Shown: positions 1 to 11,387 of the stretch, one piece after another | How positions within the stretch are numbered: the stretch's first letter is position 1 | How the letters are laid out: each line of letters begins with the position of its first letter | Assembly: GCA_049999765.1 (NCBI GenBank) | Contig: JBNGIQ010009434.1 | Span: forward strand, 195,400 to 246,507 | DNA from: Phaeoceros laevis | Taxonomy: Eukaryota > Anthocerotophyta > Anthocerotopsida > Notothyladales | Direction of reading: 5' to 3' | DNA: 51,108 nt | Program-made: the position numbers and the translations under genes | The notes under the pieces: model-generated | What the model saw: only the letters and a program-made list of their open reading frames with translations | Database searches by the model: none | What the model was told of the DNA's origin: nothing

Positions 1-34
1 GCTGACATGCTGTTTTAACCCCGGTGTGGAGCAG

Positions 35-277
35 GTCATATCAGAGGGTGCTTACCAGAAATGGCAAGATGATGTCTCTGATCCCACACCAGGAAGGGAC
101 AAAGTGCGTGCTTTGTTTCCTTAACTGCTTCCACGTCTGGATGTGAACAATAGGCAGTGCTTTTGGTCTCTTGTGGTGTCTGATCTGGTTGTCTGTCCGT
201 CTGTCTAGGCTATTAGGGAGGTCGGGAGGTGGTTGATGGCTTTAGCTCAAGAAGAAGGTGGAGATGAGGAAGATTGA
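35..277 (+). CDS. 3'-terminal exons of an unidentified gene (partial)
   Basis: Two open segments join in phase. One runs from an AG at 33-34 to about 103 and reads V-I-S-E-G-A-Y-Q-K-W-Q-D-D-V-S-D-P-T-P. The other runs 209-277, reads A-I-R-E-V-G-R-W-L-M-A-L, and ends in an acidic tail and TGA. A pyrimidine-rich run precedes the AG at 207-208. The donor after 103 (AAA|GTGCGT) is weak. The composition looks coding, but the gene begins outside the window and I do not recognise the family. The next 300 bases look like 3' flank. Confidence 0.4.
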
Positions 278-614
278 TCTGCCCATTGTGGGCACCAGCC
301 TAGAACATGTCCTGGTTTAGTGGCGGATTTGTGTACAGCAATCAAAGAGAAAAACAACGTAGTGAACCAATTTTTCATTGACCCCTGCAACTCTGTGGGT
401 GCCGAAGTCATTTATCTATTATTGTTCCCCGGTTGGGTAGCCTGATAGAGCAGAAGCCCTGGGGCATGTAGTGTACCTTTGGTGCCCGAGGAACATGGTA
501 ATCAGCAGTTGCTCGTGACATGACAATTTTTTTATTCTCCTATATCCGGTGCGTAGTTGCAGACGTCCGAGAAACTTGTTTAGTAAAAGCGAGTCCGTCC
601 GACTCCGTATATAT

Positions 615-900
615 TAGGGGGCCTCAAACATTGCCCGAGTTTCGCTGTATCCGGGCGTGTATAGAAGCCGAGTTAATAGAAGCGGCTACCCGAGAGTTGA
701 AAACCAAAAAGCTCTGAGAGCATCCGAGTGACATCGCCTAAAAACGTTATCGCTTCGGACTCGGGCTTCGGCCAAGTTCCGAAACTTCACTCGGGGTACC
801 TCCTTAGGTACCCCGAGTCTGGGACGACCGGCCGGGTTCCGAAACTGACCGTATTCGGACTGTAGGAATACCCCACTCGGGCAATGTTTGAGGCCCCCTA
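615..900. mobile_element. Small non-autonomous element with 26-bp perfect inverted ends
   Basis: The 26 bases at 615-640 are the exact reverse complement of 875-900, with about 234 bp between. Inside is a perfect 13-bp hairpin (789-801 with 806-818, loop CCTT), and the 10-mer TTCCGAAACT occurs twice (near 777 and 837). No protein of the usual mobile types is encoded. The layout resembles a MITE-like or foldback element. I could not define a target-site duplication, though the outer ends are AT-rich (TATA-like). Short ORFs across the arms are by-products of the repeat. Confidence 0.5.
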
Positions 901-1561
901 TAAGAGGTGTGCCAGCTCAAAACAGGTCTCAGGTCATGTAGGTTAGGACTTGCGTCATACCTCCGAATGTATGTATGTACGGGAGTTACATGTCCATGTC
1001 TTCGGCCACCACGTGTCACATGCAAGGGAGTTTCCATGTTTACATGTCCTGTCATTAGCTAGACAGCCTAGACTACCACTTGGGGGTGCCTTGATGTTTA
1101 AATCATTAAATGTGTGGTACGTAGCTACCAAATGTGAGGGAGTTCCCTAACCGATAGCCTAATATATGGACATTGCAGCTTTGGGGCCGTAGTAGTGGCA
1201 AATTCAAAGATACTACCACTTAGACTCGCTACTGTAGCTGCACTAGCACAGCGGCAGACTCAGTGTAGAATTTTAGGCCAAAGTCTAGAGCCAGAGTCTT
1301 CACCAACTAGCACGAGCACATGCACTGATTATTAGTCCCAACTGAGCCAATATCATTTTGGACTTAATTTTGTACAATATTTTTTAATCTATGATAGTTT
1401 TGTTTTAAAATTAAGTTCCAAAAATCCGGTACAGTAACTGGGGTTTGTGTCGGGAGTTCAAATGTTGGTCTAGCCTGGTGAGTCAGTGGTGACGTTCTAG
1501 AGTCTAGATTGGACCTTGAAAAAGTGAAGACGCGAGAGTGGCGACTCGCCACCTGTGTTGG
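901..1561. other. Intergenic, 3' flank of the first PHD/MBD gene
   Basis: No coding signal is seen on either strand. The segment includes an AT-rich stretch around 1360-1410 and otherwise unique-looking sequence. It should hold the 3' UTR and polyadenylation region of the minus-strand gene that ends at 1562. Confidence 0.5.
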
Positions 1562-4500
1562 TCAGAGTACAGACTGCTGCGACCTGCTGTCGGAGCCGGC
1601 AAGCAGACCCAGCTGGCGTCCTACTTCCAGTTTGGAGCGGAAAACCTCTCCCGCTGGCGATACAAAGGTGGTATCCATTTGTTTACTTCCGGTTCTCTTC
1701 CGCATAATGACATGGGTTCTCCAGCCTTTGTCCAAGACGCCACCATATCTCGCCACGAACGCTCGGAGCTGATCCATAGCTTTAGCTTCATCTCTCTTCC
1801 TGTTCATGTGTTCAGAAGTTCTGTCCGAACCAGACGAGTTCCCTCCCCTTGCCGAGGGCGTATTTCTAACTCGTCCCCTTGCCGAGGGCGTATTTCCGTG
1901 TGCCAGCCTGTAAGGGATTTGCCCGCCAAGTTCTGTTCCCAGCACTTCGTTTTCCTCGTCCACCATCCTGTTTCTGCCTATTTTAGTGTGCTTGCGAATT
2001 GGAGATCTCCTCAGTTCTTGCTCTTCCTCAACACGATCAGTTGTCCTTTGGCCCCTGGTGTGCTTGCCCACGAAATCGGCCCTCCTGATCTCCTGCTCCT
2101 TCGGAGTTTCCCTGCTTTTGTGTCTCATGATGTGCCCGCTCTCGTATTCACCTGCACTCGGTTCGTCTTCATCTTCCATGTTGCCGATTCCTTGGCTGAA
2201 GGCAGCTTGGCTACGGAGGCCTTCAACCCGGTTGCCCCTGTGCCGCTCTACTCCAGTTTCATGCAAGTCCCAAAACTGGTCACCTCCCCTCTCTTTTCGC
2301 CCCCTGCTCACATTCTGGTATTCATCATCTCGCCCCCTGCTCACATTCTGGTATTCATCATCTCTGCTGAGCTTGTATCTCTGTTCCCTACTGCTTCTGC
2401 CCTCTTCGACCATGAATGTTGCATCCATTTCGTCCATGTCCTCGTGCAGCTCTTCACGGTGCTTGCCTCTTGTGGTCCTGGTTTGAAATGCTGCTGCTTG
2501 GTGGTTATACCTGCCTTCTTCTCTAACGTGTCTCCTGTCCTCATAGTCTGCGAATTCAGGAAAATCGAGAGGTTCTTCCTTCACTAATATTGCAGGGGGC
2601 TGGTACCTGGAAGGAAGGTCCTCTGGCTCCAGCTCCGTGTAGTAACGGATGTGATCATGATTAAATGGCTCAGCCAACAGGCTTTGTGCCTTGCGCTGCG
2701 GCAGACCTTTGAGGGCATGTGGCTGCACAGCCGGAGCAATCTTGGGCCTTCTTTTGCCTTTCTGAGCTGTCCTTGGAACGACAATGTGCATGGGCGGTGA
2801 CTCGTCAGCTGGCTTCAGCAATTCTTGGCCTGTATTCTTGCGTGGTCGGCCAGGGCCCCTGCGTTTTCCTCTAGTTCTCAGGACCTCCGTCCTCCGCCCC
2901 TGCTCAGTCTCAGCTCCTCCCGTTTTAGTTACCTGGTCAGTTGCAGTACTACGTTTCCGCCTCTTACCGGAGATCAGCTCTTGCTCCACCTCAGCCCTTC
3001 CTGGCCCCTTAACCAGGCCTGGATCCAGCTCTAGCTCGCTCTCGGTCGTTCCTGTCGTTTTACCCAGCGTCGGTACCAGCTCAGGCTGAGGGCTCTTTCT
3101 GATTGTCACCACATCCGTATCTTTTTCCTCATCGTCAGCACTTCTAATCCTCTTGCTCTTCCTAATTGTACGTTTTGGCACTTCCTTAGCCTCCCTACTC
3201 CTTTTAGGTAGCTCCGGAGGCACTTGCAACTCCACAACTTTGGCGACCTTTTTCCTTCCTTTTCGTTTTTTAGCCTCAGACGGAACTGCATCAGGCTTGG
3301 GCTCTTCTGATGGTACTTTGCCGATGCCCTCTTCTGCTGGTACTTTGCCGATGCCCTTTTTTGGCAGATGCTGTTGACTGCTGTCTGCTTTGAGGACATT
3401 TTCCCTGTTGAAAAAGGAAAGATAGGTACCGAAGCACACCCTCATGCTGGGGTCTATCTTCCATTTCTCTCCTCCCACTTCGTAGACTGCTTTTTCCTGT
3501 TCCACTGTTGTTGAAATTGCATTTCCAGCAACAGTGGAAATTGCATTTCCCGGGCTCGTGGACGTCCTCGACTCAGCCACGACCACAGGAGCACTTGCAA
3601 CTCTACTTGCCGATACAGAATTTGAAGCTGGAAGCTCCATTTGACCGCCCGTTGGAGTGCCAGCCACAACCTTAGCCGAAACCTTCTGACTGCCTTCTGA
3701 ACTGATAGCAACTACCTTTGCCGTTTCCTTTTGACCTCCTTGTGGAGATTCAACCACCCTCTTAACCATCTCCACAAGGAGTTCAGCCACCCTCTTAACC
3801 ATCTCCATTTGACCACCTTCCATCTCCATTTGACCACCTTGTGAGGTATCAGCCACCACCTTTGCCATCTCGTTTTGAGCGGCGCCTTGTGGAGATTGAG
3901 CCACCCCCTTAGCCATCTCCACTTGACCCCCTTTTGGTGAATCAACTACTTTAGCCATCTTCAGTGGCCTAAACATTTCCATCTCCACTTGACCCCCTTG
4001 TGGTGAATCAACTACTTTAGCCATCTTCAGTGGCCTAAACATTTCCGTCAGTAGGGCCTGTCGCTTCGCAGCTTGAATTCTCTGGATGATCTTCTTCTGT
4101 TCCTCATCTCCGGTTGTGTGTGCTGCTAGGCGAAGAGCGATTGATGAGGAACACCTGGAACGTTACTCACATGTTAGCTTTGTTGGGCTGGAATGCCCCT
4201 TGGTTGTCAAGAACATTAGCAACGTTGAGTGTAGAGTGAAAATGCAAACTTTTAATTGTGTGACTCGGCTATGGAGCGACAGAGTACTGGAAATAAGCAA
4301 GAAATGCAAAACGAGTCTAGCCGGCACGGTAGATTTCAGCAACTCACCTCTGTCCCGTAGGATTGGCCACCTTAGTTCCCATCAACATGTTGTAACTCTC
4401 CTGTTTTGAGAAGTCTTGCTCTGGATCCAAGCTGGCCGTCAGCCTGGCATCGCCGTCGTTATATCTGCAAACAGGACAAACCCACTACTTCATTTGGACG

Positions 4501-7500
4501 TAGCGAACGGTATTCTGTCAAGGATGTCTGTTAGCAGGCATACTGAAACCCACCGAGCCAACGAACTCCAATCGGGTGAACATAAAAAGAGGATTCCCAC
4601 CTTGATGTGTTATATGAGTCCACCGCATTGGAGGATGCAACTGTTCTGGCATTTAGCACTGCCAAACCAACTCCATCGCATTCTTCAGCTGCCCTACTGA
4701 TATCCTGGACACCACTTGCACACCATTTCTGATTACGGGCCTCAGTCCCATTCGTTGGACAAGAAGAAGTCTCTCTCACAACACCATTATCTGTACCAAC
4801 TGAAGGGAAAATACTTTGACTTCCAGTTGGATCAAAAGAATCAATTTTCGGTAAATTCTTGCCAGCGTCCATGTAGCTAACATCAACCTCACCAATAGCC
4901 GAGCACCAATCGGTAGCTGTTCCAACGTCGGCGGTTTTCTTCACATGTATCGGGTTTACTGGTGTCACCGGCTCACAAAACTCCGTCTTCCTCCCATGTA
5001 CATTCCCCGGGTGTAAGGGTGTCCATAGCTCAGATAACTGAATCTCTTGACATATTTGGAGCGCTGAGATATCTAGAGGTCTCTCACGTTCACTGGAATG
5101 TTCAAGACCTGCCGAAGTTTCAGCAATATTACCAATCGCCCCGAACCAGTCTGTTTTTTCTGTTCCAATGCTGACAAGCTCTTTCACATGTTGAGCATGT
5201 GCTGGGCCTTCATTGGTAACCACCCCCGCTATTACGGTCTTCTCACATACTTGCTCTGTTGAGATTTCCCGAGGTTTCTCAAATTCATCCCCTTGTGCAG
5301 GACTTGGTGTCCTTCGATGTTCAGGCACAGCGAGAACCTGCGAGCTTTCCACAGGATCAGGAGTAAAATAACAAGCAATCTCCTCATCTCCCCTGTTTCC
5401 AGTTGTTCTCAGGTCTTCCGAATCGGCCATACTCACTGCCTGGTTGCCATCCGGATGATTCCCTTCTCCACCTAGCTGAGGAAGTTCACCTGATTTAGTG
5501 GATACAAGATTTGGAATGTCCTCAGTCTTTCGTGCTAATGCCAGAAATTCTGCCACCTTCGCCTTCGTCCTGAAATACATGCCACAAGGCGAAGTGTAGT
5601 AGACGTGCATCCTCCCATTGGGATGTTTCCTAGGTACTATTTTTGCAGTCCATCCTTCTCCAAGCTTCCCATGATTCATGTCAGATATATGTGCCCGAAG
5701 CCCTTCCAGCGCAGCTTCAGGCGTGGGTCCTCCCTTAACTCTGTAGCTTTTGGATTGGCCTTGGGATGGCTTCAAGTTCTTGCCATCCTGCACCAACTCT
5801 TGGCCCCTATCCTCGTTTATGATTTCCTTCATTCTGTTTTGTGAACCAGGCACAAGGTCAAGAAAACGGGCTACCTCCACTCGGGACGGAAACCGCTTCA
5901 TGCTGGGGACCGTCTCTGCAACATGGCTGTCAAGAATCCTCTCTGGAACATGGCTTTCAAGAATCCTCTCTGCAACATGGCTGTCAGGGATCCTCCCGGC
6001 AACATCGCTGTTAAGGATCTTCTCAGAAACAGGGCTGTCAAGGATCCTCTCGGCAACATGGCTGTCAAGAACCCTCTCGGCAACTTGGCTGTCAAGAACC
6101 CTCTCAGCAACATGGCTGACAGCAACCTTCACAGCAACAAGGTTGTCAAGAGCCTTCTCTTCCCTGCTCTTGTAAACTTTGGGAGGGGTGTAATTGATTT
6201 TTTTTGTGGCTCTCAATTGCATTGTACCACTTTTTCTTAGTAGAGCCAGCGATAGCTGCTCGTTCCTGAAACAGAATAACACGCTGTTAGTCTTTTTGGC
6301 AGGTTTTACAGTTGAACTGTGAAGCCCGCTCAAAACACTAGTCCTTACCTTGGCGATCTGGCTGTGGCCTGCTTGGTTTTCTTGGTACTTTGTGGCCTCC
6401 CACGAGTTTCACCGTCACTTGACTGCTCTGCAGCATTGTAAATTTTTTTCAGCTGCCACCTCCACGTGCCCCCATCAGCCAAACACGACCGGCACAACCA
6501 TTCGTCCAAACGGGTAGCCGCCGATTTGTCAAGGTTGACACAACCTACGTGAAAGCTGCGGTCGCACTTGTCACAAATCATTGTATCCTCCCGCCCTTCC
6601 GGTTTCCTACACTCGTTGCACACTGTCTGAAAGCTGTTGCAAGTCACGACGCCTGCTTGGCCAGGAAATACTTCTGCATTTCCAGGAGTGTTTGCAGGTG
6701 TGCCCAAGACTCGCCTTACCACTTCAAGAGTACTCTCCCGTACCGGCGACTCAACTGAAATGGTAGTGGAGCTCTCCTGGTTAGGCCCTACTTCCCCCGC
6801 AGCATTCTGGGAACTATCAGCAGCTCCGGATGTTTCAGCTTTTGAAAGAACACATTGCATGGGAGCCTCGACACCAATAATCGTGTCTTGTTCCACAACT
6901 TCTGGTGTCAGACACTCACTCCTGACCATTGGGATGTACTCATCTGAAGTTTGTACTGGGATCCTGGTATCACACGACCCCTGATCTGCTGGTTCTGGTT
7001 TCGCTTTGAGCTCAAGAATCCTCTCGACGGCAACCAAGCAGAGCTCGCTTTCTTGCTCGTCGGCTACAGGTCCTGCTGTTGACTCTGTCGGCACTTCTTG
7101 AAAGGGCTTACAGTTGTCCTCCTTTTCCCTTGTTTCCTCTGGCCGACTTCCGCTCCTTCCGGCTTCCTCGACTTGCAATTCGGGGTCCTCCTTCATCTCA
7201 CCAACTTCCGGTGCTGCTACTATGCCTGAACAGTCAAGCTTCTCTTGCTTCGCTGCTCTGCTACAGGGGCGACCTTGCACATCCTGCTGCTCTGCCGGTA
7301 CTTGAGTCCGAAAGACGGAGTGATCATGAGCAGCTTGCACATCGTGCTGCTCTAATGGAATGTCATCCTGCTCCAAACAAAAAAGCTGCACATTCTCCTG
7401 CTCCGGTAACTTGTCATCCGCCTCTGAAAGAGTAACTTGGACATGTTGTTCTACGAATTCCGTTGCGGTGACAGCTGATTGCGGCACCGAGAGAGTAAGT

Positions 7501-8729
7501 TGCTCATGTTCTGCTTCTTTCTTGGCCACGAACATGGCCACAAATTCTTCAGCGCACTCGTCCCTACCAGGCTGCTGGCTCTCCTTCCTGGAACCTTTCC
7601 CTGCGGCGCATATTGTAACAGTAACCTCCTGTGGTGTTCTGTCTGCCGAAACCGAATGCTGAACACGATCTGCCTCCTTGATTCCTCCTGCAGCCAAGGG
7701 TATAGCCTGTGATGAAACGTCTTCCTTTTTCATTGTGGCGCTCTGGCGCAACCCAGTCAAGAGGTCCGAATCAACGTTCTGGTGTGGTTGGGTGCCCTTT
7801 GAATTCACAGCAGGGTCCTCCACTTCCGCCAGCACTTCCCGCTTCAAGTACACTACGACTTGTTCATTAACCGCCACTTTTGGGAGAACGGCATGAGCAA
7901 CCTGGAGACATTGCTGAGGAACTGGCTCTGCCTCGTCTGCTTTCCTCTCGGCCAGTCGCACGTCACCAACCGCAGCGTCTTTTGGTCCGAGAAGTTCCGA
8001 ATTTTGGACCTTGCAAAGGAAACCGACCTTCCCTTTACCTTGTGGAGACCGCTCCACTGCTGCTCCAGCTGATTGACGACAAGGGGCATCTTTATCCTCC
8101 ACTGCAGCTTCTTTTGGTCCGCCAAGTTCCAGAAAATTTTGGCCCTTGTCTTGCTCTGCTGCTTCTTCCCGTGTTTCCTGTTCCACCGAGAAGCTGCCGG
8201 CATAAACCTCCTCTTTGACCACCGGTGTTGCCTCAGCGCAAAGGAATCCGACCTTCTCTTTACCTTGTGCAAACTGTTCCACTGCTGCTCCAGCTGATTG
8301 ACAAGGGGCGTCTTTCTCCCCCAATGCGGCTTCTTCTGGTCCGACAATTGCAAGTCCCGGATTTTCAAATTGAACCTTGTCGTGCTGCTCTTCTTCTTCC
8401 AGTGTTTCCTTTTCCACCGAGAAACAGCCGTCGTACACCTCCGCTTCGACTACCGGTGTTGCCTCAGTGCAAAGCAATCCGACCTTCTCTTTACCTTGCA
8501 CTGGAAACTGTTTCGCTGCAGCTCCAGCTGATTGGCAAGGAGCATCCGTATCCTCCACTCCAGCTCTAGCAGCGGCCGCCACTTCAGCTGATTTACCAGA
8601 AGCATCTCTTTGCCCCGCTGCAGTTGGAACAGCGGTTGTTAGTCCAGATGAGTAAAGGTTCTGTGGACGAGTCATAATTGGCTCCCTCTTCACCTTCATC
8701 AGCAACTCAAGGTATGGCTTTCCATCCAT
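1562..8729 (-). CDS. PHD finger / AT-hook / two MBD-like domains chromatin protein (paralogue 1, four exons)
   Basis: Exons in order of transcription are 8729-6349, 6265-4601, 4464-4348 and 4154-1562. Introns are 83, 136 and 193 bp with GT-AG ends (GTAAGG, GTGGGA, GTGAGT donors), and all phases agree, giving about 2251 residues. The ATG at 8729 was chosen because the N-terminus (M-D-G-K-P-Y-L-E-L-L) aligns with that of paralogue 2 (M-E-R-I-S-F-Q-E-L-L). A C4HC3 PHD finger lies at about residues 703-750 (CNEC, CDKCDRSFH, WLCRSC). The first MBD-like module is near 985-1040 (LGEGWTAKI then YYTSP then VAEFLAL). An AT-hook core GPGRPRK lies near 1820, and the second MBD-like module is at the C-terminus (DKGWRTH then SPAGEVFRSK). 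Long stretches between them are disordered and repetitive. It is probably a nuclear reader of histone tails and methylated DNA; binding is inferred from domain families. Upstream, 19 bases are tandemly duplicated at 8772-8809. Confidence 0.8.
1847..1895. repeat. Short tandem duplication inside exon 4 of paralogue 1
   Basis: The block ccccttgccgagggcgtatt occurs twice about 27 bp apart, duplicating the protein motif N-T-P-S-A-R-G. It is one of several in-frame slippage-type duplications in this gene. Confidence 0.7.
2301..2366. repeat. 33-bp perfect tandem duplication in exon 4 of paralogue 1
   Basis: Two adjacent copies of a 33-bp unit encode D-D-E-Y-Q-N-V-S-R-G-R twice. The copies look identical, so the duplication is recent. 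Its length is a multiple of three and keeps the frame. Confidence 0.75.
3700..4042. repeat. Degenerate coding repeats (S-P-Q-G-G-Q-x-E-M-x-K-V-V type), exon 4 of paralogue 1
   Basis: The start of exon 4 encodes about eight degenerate units built round G-G-Q-(V/M)-E-M and (A/V)-K-(V/R)-V, roughly 13-18 residues each. A longer exact duplication covers M-F-R-P-L-K-M-A-K-V-V-D-S-P at 3940-4042. The region (about residues 1425-1540) is low complexity and probably disordered. Confidence 0.6.
5905..6130. repeat. 30-bp coding minisatellite (V-A-E-R-I-L-D-S-H units), exon 2 of paralogue 1
   Basis: About seven tandem ten-residue units of the form (H/Q/P)-V-(A/S/P)-E-(R/K)-(I/V)-L-D-S are encoded on the minus strand at about residues 839-914. 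The units have diverged by substitution but keep the 30-bp period and the frame. Charged and hydrophobic residues alternate as in a helical or coiled segment; no function is known. Confidence 0.75.
7980..8560. repeat. Coding repeat of about 75 residues, three copies, exon 1 of paralogue 1
   Basis: The N-terminal region (about residues 56-250) repeats a long unit containing K-D-A-P-C-(R)-Q-S-A-G-A-A-V-E, then Q-G-K-x-K-V-G-(F/L)-L-C, then an acidic segment with P-V-V-x-x-E-V-Y and F-S-V-E-x-E-T, then G-P-(E/K)-(E/D)-A-A. Two copies are nearly complete and the third is shortened. This indicates tandem amplification of about 225 bp. Confidence 0.65.
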
Positions 8730-9780
8730 CTCGTACGGCTCGTAATCCTGCAAGGCTGCGCGCTCCAGCAAGCTCCACAACGCCCTCAACGCTCCACAAC
8801 GCCCTCAACCTGTAGGGGGAGGTGCAATATGTGCGGTGCTCGGTTGGGAGGGAGACGATGGAGAAGAAAAGACCGCACAGCCCAGTCCCGCGCAGCTGCA
8901 GTCCTGTGTTTCAGGTGGTGGGAAAAATCCGTGAACCACCACGGGCCTGGCAGGATGCAGCAATGTGCATGCGAGGACATGCTAGACGGCCGGAATTTGC
9001 GCTTAAAACGCCCGGCTTAGCGCTGCCCTGACTGGGGGACGTGGGTGGGCGCGCCGGCGGGACGGTATTGGCTTGGCGCCGGGGGGCATGTCGCTCTCGC
9101 CAGCGCTGGTGGACCTCAACGTCGTTGCAGTCGGCGTGCTCGTCCTTGTTTCATCAACGGGCATGCGTAATTTGTAATTTCTCGTCCGCTTTACCTTGTA
9201 CCCTACTGGTAAATGCTGAATTTAGGTCTTCCCTGTCAATCTAATTAGCTTTGATAATTTGATTGGGCAAATATTTGTTCCGCCCTTTCTACCCAAGGTG
9301 CCAACAAGCACAATGTAGTATGATGATATTTGACTCTTTGACCCAAGCACGATAAATAAACCTCCTGGCCACTGGCCAGCGTGCATTGGTAAAACCGAAA
9401 AACCATGAGAAGAATATTCAACAAGTCCACATGACAATGAGCATGATGCATCATGGAAGCGACCTAATTTTTAGATAGATAGATAGTTTCCGAGTCCAAG
9501 AGTACACCACAGCTCGGTTAAACTTTTTTCACCTCGCCGCCCCAAAACCTGTGGAGATGGGGCGCAACCGCCCACCTGGCGACTTGGCGCAAACACTCTC
9601 GGTTAAAACGTGGTGTCCAAATGCAGTGCTCAAGTAAGGCCTTCATACCGACACGCACGCGCTCATGTTGCTGGTGGCCCATTTGCCGATTGACAGTCTA
9701 GGGTTGCAAGGGTGTACGTGGAGGGAAGACGTGGCGTAAATTGCCGCCACGTACACCGCGCTGCCAGGTAGCGGTAGTCG
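8730..9780. other. 5' flank / promoter side of PHD/MBD paralogue 1
   Basis: This holds the tandem 19-bp duplication (8772-8809). A 64-codon minus-strand reading frame runs from an ATG at 8980 to a stop at 8786; it could be an upstream ORF if transcription starts above it. A TAGA microsatellite lies near 9472-9486. A short ATG frame on the plus strand (9089 onward, 29 codons, hydrophobic) has no detectable continuation. No other gene is seen. Confidence 0.4.
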
Positions 9781-9884
9781 GTTTATTAGGGATGCACATG
9801 GATGCACATCATGTGCATCCATGATCCGTTGGTCTATTCAAACACATGGCGGGCTAGTTCCAGGCTGAACCTCCCGCTCCCGCT

Positions 9885-9983
9885 GTGCTCCACCGCTTTA
9901 CCGTGGGAGCTCCCGTTGCTGCTGTGGTCCACCGCTTTACCGTGGGAGCCCCCGTTGCTGCTGTGGTCCACCGCTTTACCCTG
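9885..9983. repeat. 39-bp tandem repeat, about 2.5 copies
   Basis: A 39-bp unit beginning gtgctccaccgctttaccgt is repeated with one or two substitutions. ORFs here on both strands only reflect the period being a multiple of three. Confidence 0.8.
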
Positions 9984-10120
9984 GCCGCGGTGATGGTGAT
10001 GGCCCATTCCTGGGCACAGGGTAAAGCGTATCATATTATGATATCATATTATGGTGAGAATATGGGAATCGTATTATGTTTGTTTTGGGAATCACGTAGT
10101 GTAGATTGGAAAAATGGGCC

Positions 10121-10365
10121 ATAGATAGTCTTGGAGGGGTCCATCGGTGGTCTATCTGTCTATCTACAAAAGTAAGAGACCATGTATAGCACCCTTATCA
10201 TGGTCCGGTACTCTACAAGTCCATATGGATGGCCATGTTATTGCAATAGATAGACTCGGAGGGGTCCATCTGTCTATCTCTCTATCTACTGAATTAAGAG
10301 ACTATGTATAGCAATCTTGTCATGGTCCGGTACTCTACAAATCCAGATGGATGGCCATGTTACTG
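10121..10365. repeat. Tandem duplication of about 122-125 bp
   Basis: Copy one starts at 10121 and copy two at 10246. Shared blocks include ggaggggtccat, tctatctac, ccatgtatagca-like, catggtccggtactctacaa and atggatggccatgtta. The copies differ by scattered substitutions and small indels. No gene is present. Confidence 0.8.
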
Positions 10366-10544
10366 TGAATTGGGGTCAGATGACCGAAATAGAGCTTATT
10401 TTTAGATGTGTCGTTTAAATGAAACGGCTTTTAATAATTAGCAAACTACATGTCAATGGGATATGGCTCACTTCAGGGTCGACCTCGATCCCGTTTCCCT
10501 ACTGGATACTGGATACTTGCTATCAAATGCTTCAACAAACATGC

Positions 10545-10831
10545 CAAGCTGTTCAATTGCAACACTCTATTCAATTGCAACACTATTGAATCGCAGCATG
10601 GTGAGAATATGGGAATGTGGTGGCAACATGCCACTCTATGCAATTGCAACACTATTGAATCGCCTCACCTTAGTTGGAGGGCATAGCATAGGGCGTATGG
10701 TGAGAATATGGGAATCTGGTGACAACATGCCATGCTATTCAATTGCAACACTATTGAATCCGCCATGGTGAGAATATGGGAATATGGTGGCAACATGTCA
10801 GGCTATTCAATCGCAACACTATTAAATCGCC
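10545..10831. repeat. Satellite-like tandem repeat (core caattgcaacactattgaat)
   Basis: Four units share caattgcaacactattgaat followed by atggtgagaatatgggaat and ggtggcaacatg. Unit length is about 69 bp, with one enlarged by about 34 bp of unrelated sequence. A diverged fragment of the same family (atggtgagaatatgggaatc) lies near 10050, which suggests a dispersed family. Confidence 0.75.
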
Positions 10832-11017
10832 GGTTCCAGAGTTTCATTCCAAGAATCGTCCATTACTGTAACTAAGGAAATCACAACCAAGTCTTTTGTA
10901 TGCGTAAAGTGGCATGTTGGTAGGTCTACATTCTCAAAGTTGCCAGGCAGGTACGACGTTCTCAAAGTTGCCAGGCAGGGACGACACCATTGTCCAGGGA
11001 CCAGCGTCACCAGAGGG

Positions 11018-11110
11018 GGAGGCACGGGACACCATTGCGTCACCATACGGGGAGGCACGGGACACCATTGCGTCACCATACGGGGAGGCACGGGACACCA
11101 TTGTCCAGTC
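11018..11110. repeat. 33-bp tandem repeat, about 2.7 copies
   Basis: The 33-bp unit begins ggaggcacgggacaccattg and is near-perfectly repeated. It is preceded by a smaller duplication of ttctcaaagttgccaggcag (10930-10980). It is noncoding and lies 300 bp from the 3' end of the SIN3-like gene. Confidence 0.8.
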
Positions 11111-11387
11111 TGTATTCAGGGACCAGAGTCACCAGACCGATCAGAACATCTTGCTGAGGATGAATGTACAAACGGACCGCACGCCTGTGGTCACAAAAAA
11201 TAAGAGTCAGAGCCACAAAGGAAAGGAAGTAAATTGTATTATGGTGATTAACAGGGTACTTGCGTACCACTCATGTGGCGAAATGAAGGGCCACGAAAAT
11301 GCGGGAATAAAGTTCAATATGTAGCATATAGTTCAGGTCTTCAGAAAGCATCGGTGCTTGGCGTTGTCTACAAGAGTAGCTACAGAC

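Noticed and set aside
1538-2587. Plus-strand ORF of 349 codons
   Set aside because: It is antisense to exon 4 of PHD/MBD paralogue 1, which has domain and splice support.
9089-9178. Short hydrophobic plus-strand ORF possibly a first exon
   Set aside because: It has only 29 codons and no downstream exon was found, so it may be chance.
9885-11110. CRISPR-like array
   Set aside because: The repeats are adjacent tandem units without unique spacers, and the genome is a plant's.
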